Assembly (NCBI GenBank): GCA_045629005.1
Contig: JAZQQJ010000005.1
Location: 1 to 31,406, forward strand
DNA from: RGIG3528 sp045629005
Lineage (GTDB): Bacteria > Bacillota > Clostridia > Lachnospirales > Lachnospiraceae
Length of the DNA: 31,406 bases
Reading direction: 5' to 3'
Shown here: positions 31,269-31,406 of the stretch, one piece after another
How positions within the stretch are numbered: the first letter of the stretch is position 1
How the letters are laid out: every line of letters starts with the position of its first letter
Notes under the pieces: generated by a model
What the model was told of the DNA's origin: nothing
Databases searched by the model: none
What the model saw: only the letters and a program-made list of their open reading frames with translations
Translations under genes and position numbers: made by a program

Positions 31269-31406
31269 ATCGAGTAGGAGGCGGTGACTAACCGCCGTCC
31301 TCTCACAGCACCGTACGTACCGTTCGGTATACGGCGCTTTCAATAGTTGACGTGCACAGACTGATAGGCTGTGGCTAAATCATAAAAGCCACTGTTTATC
31401 AGTCTT
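31269..31406 (-). mobile_element. 3' end of a group II intron (domains V and VI; continues past window)
   Basis: Read on the minus strand, 31338-31307 folds as a canonical domain V: AGC triad with the adjacent G-U pair, ten-base lower arms, AC bulge, 3-bp upper stem and GAAC loop. Domain VI follows: GGCGGT/ACCGCC at 31296-31280 extended by AGGA/TCCT and GAG/CTC, leaving one bulged adenosine (plus position 31275) seven bases from the predicted 3' splice site at 31269, where the intron ends in AT (AY rule). Upstream, 31358-31405 forms a long hairpin that may be part of domain IV. The reverse transcriptase, if any, and the 5' end are outside the window. Confidence 0.87.

Noticed and set aside
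31134..31343. Minus-strand open frame of 69 codons at the right edge
   Set aside because: It runs through intron domains V and VI into the antisense of the lipoprotein gene, with no start signal or domain.
1..31406. tRNA, rRNA or known riboswitch genes
   Set aside because: I looked for cloverleaf ends, rRNA signatures and common riboswitch cores in the intergenic regions and saw none; a covariance-model scan could still find small RNAs.

Overview
The window looks like a chromosomal segment from an anaerobic, fermentative, Gram-positive member of the Clostridia, most probably a Lachnospiraceae-like gut or rumen bacterium. The evidence is a Veg-family protein, lipoproteins with threonine/proline stalks, a bifurcating-type [FeFe] hydrogenase operon with a Rex operator, strong AGGAGG ribosome binding sites, and sigma-A promoters with 17-bp spacers. 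Family assignments rest on motifs read by eye; no database search was possible.

Left part (1-5360). A threonine/proline-stalked lipoprotein and a Veg homologue are on the minus strand. A translationally coupled minus-strand operon follows, encoding a MATE exporter, an MFS carrier and a small membrane protein. On the plus strand is an unrecognised 156-residue basic protein. Its short leader carries two perfect hairpins and two CsrA-like GGA sites, one in a hairpin loop and one over the Shine-Dalgarno.

Uronate and glycan block (5371-10391, minus strand). A GH31 alpha-glycosidase is closed by its own terminator. It is followed by a separately promoted uxuA-uxuB pair that converts fructuronate to 2-keto-3-deoxygluconate.

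Hydrogen block (10494-21100). Two operons diverge from a compact double promoter near 15.73-15.81 kb. The plus-strand operon encodes NuoE-like HndA, an orphan GHKL ATPase, HndB, HndC and the catalytic [FeFe] hydrogenase HndD. It carries an almost perfect Rex site in its leader and ends in a strong bidirectional terminator. The minus-strand operon encodes a DRTGG-like protein, a second orphan GHKL ATPase, a probable sensory-type [FeFe] hydrogenase whose L1 motif has alanine before the cluster cysteine, a seven-helix membrane GGDEF(degenerate)-EAL protein, a second DRTGG-like protein and a PHP-domain phosphoesterase. A c-di-GMP phosphodiesterase inside an operon with a sensory hydrogenase is the strongest candidate here for an undescribed system: hydrogen or redox state may be linked to c-di-GMP turnover.

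Right part (21157-31406). Next comes a minus-strand operon encoding a three-S1-domain protein, a histidine phosphatase and an unusual NifX-like/metal-linker/SlyD-type FKBP fusion. Then come an IT-superfamily anion transporter coupled to an 8-oxoguanine-type DNA glycosylase, a flotillin-like protein and peptidase T. Two plus-strand exported proteins follow, one Ig-like and one a lipoprotein with an FKBP/trigger-factor-like fold. At the extreme right edge lies the 3' end (domains V and VI) of a minus-strand group II intron, which may explain why the assembled sequence stops there.
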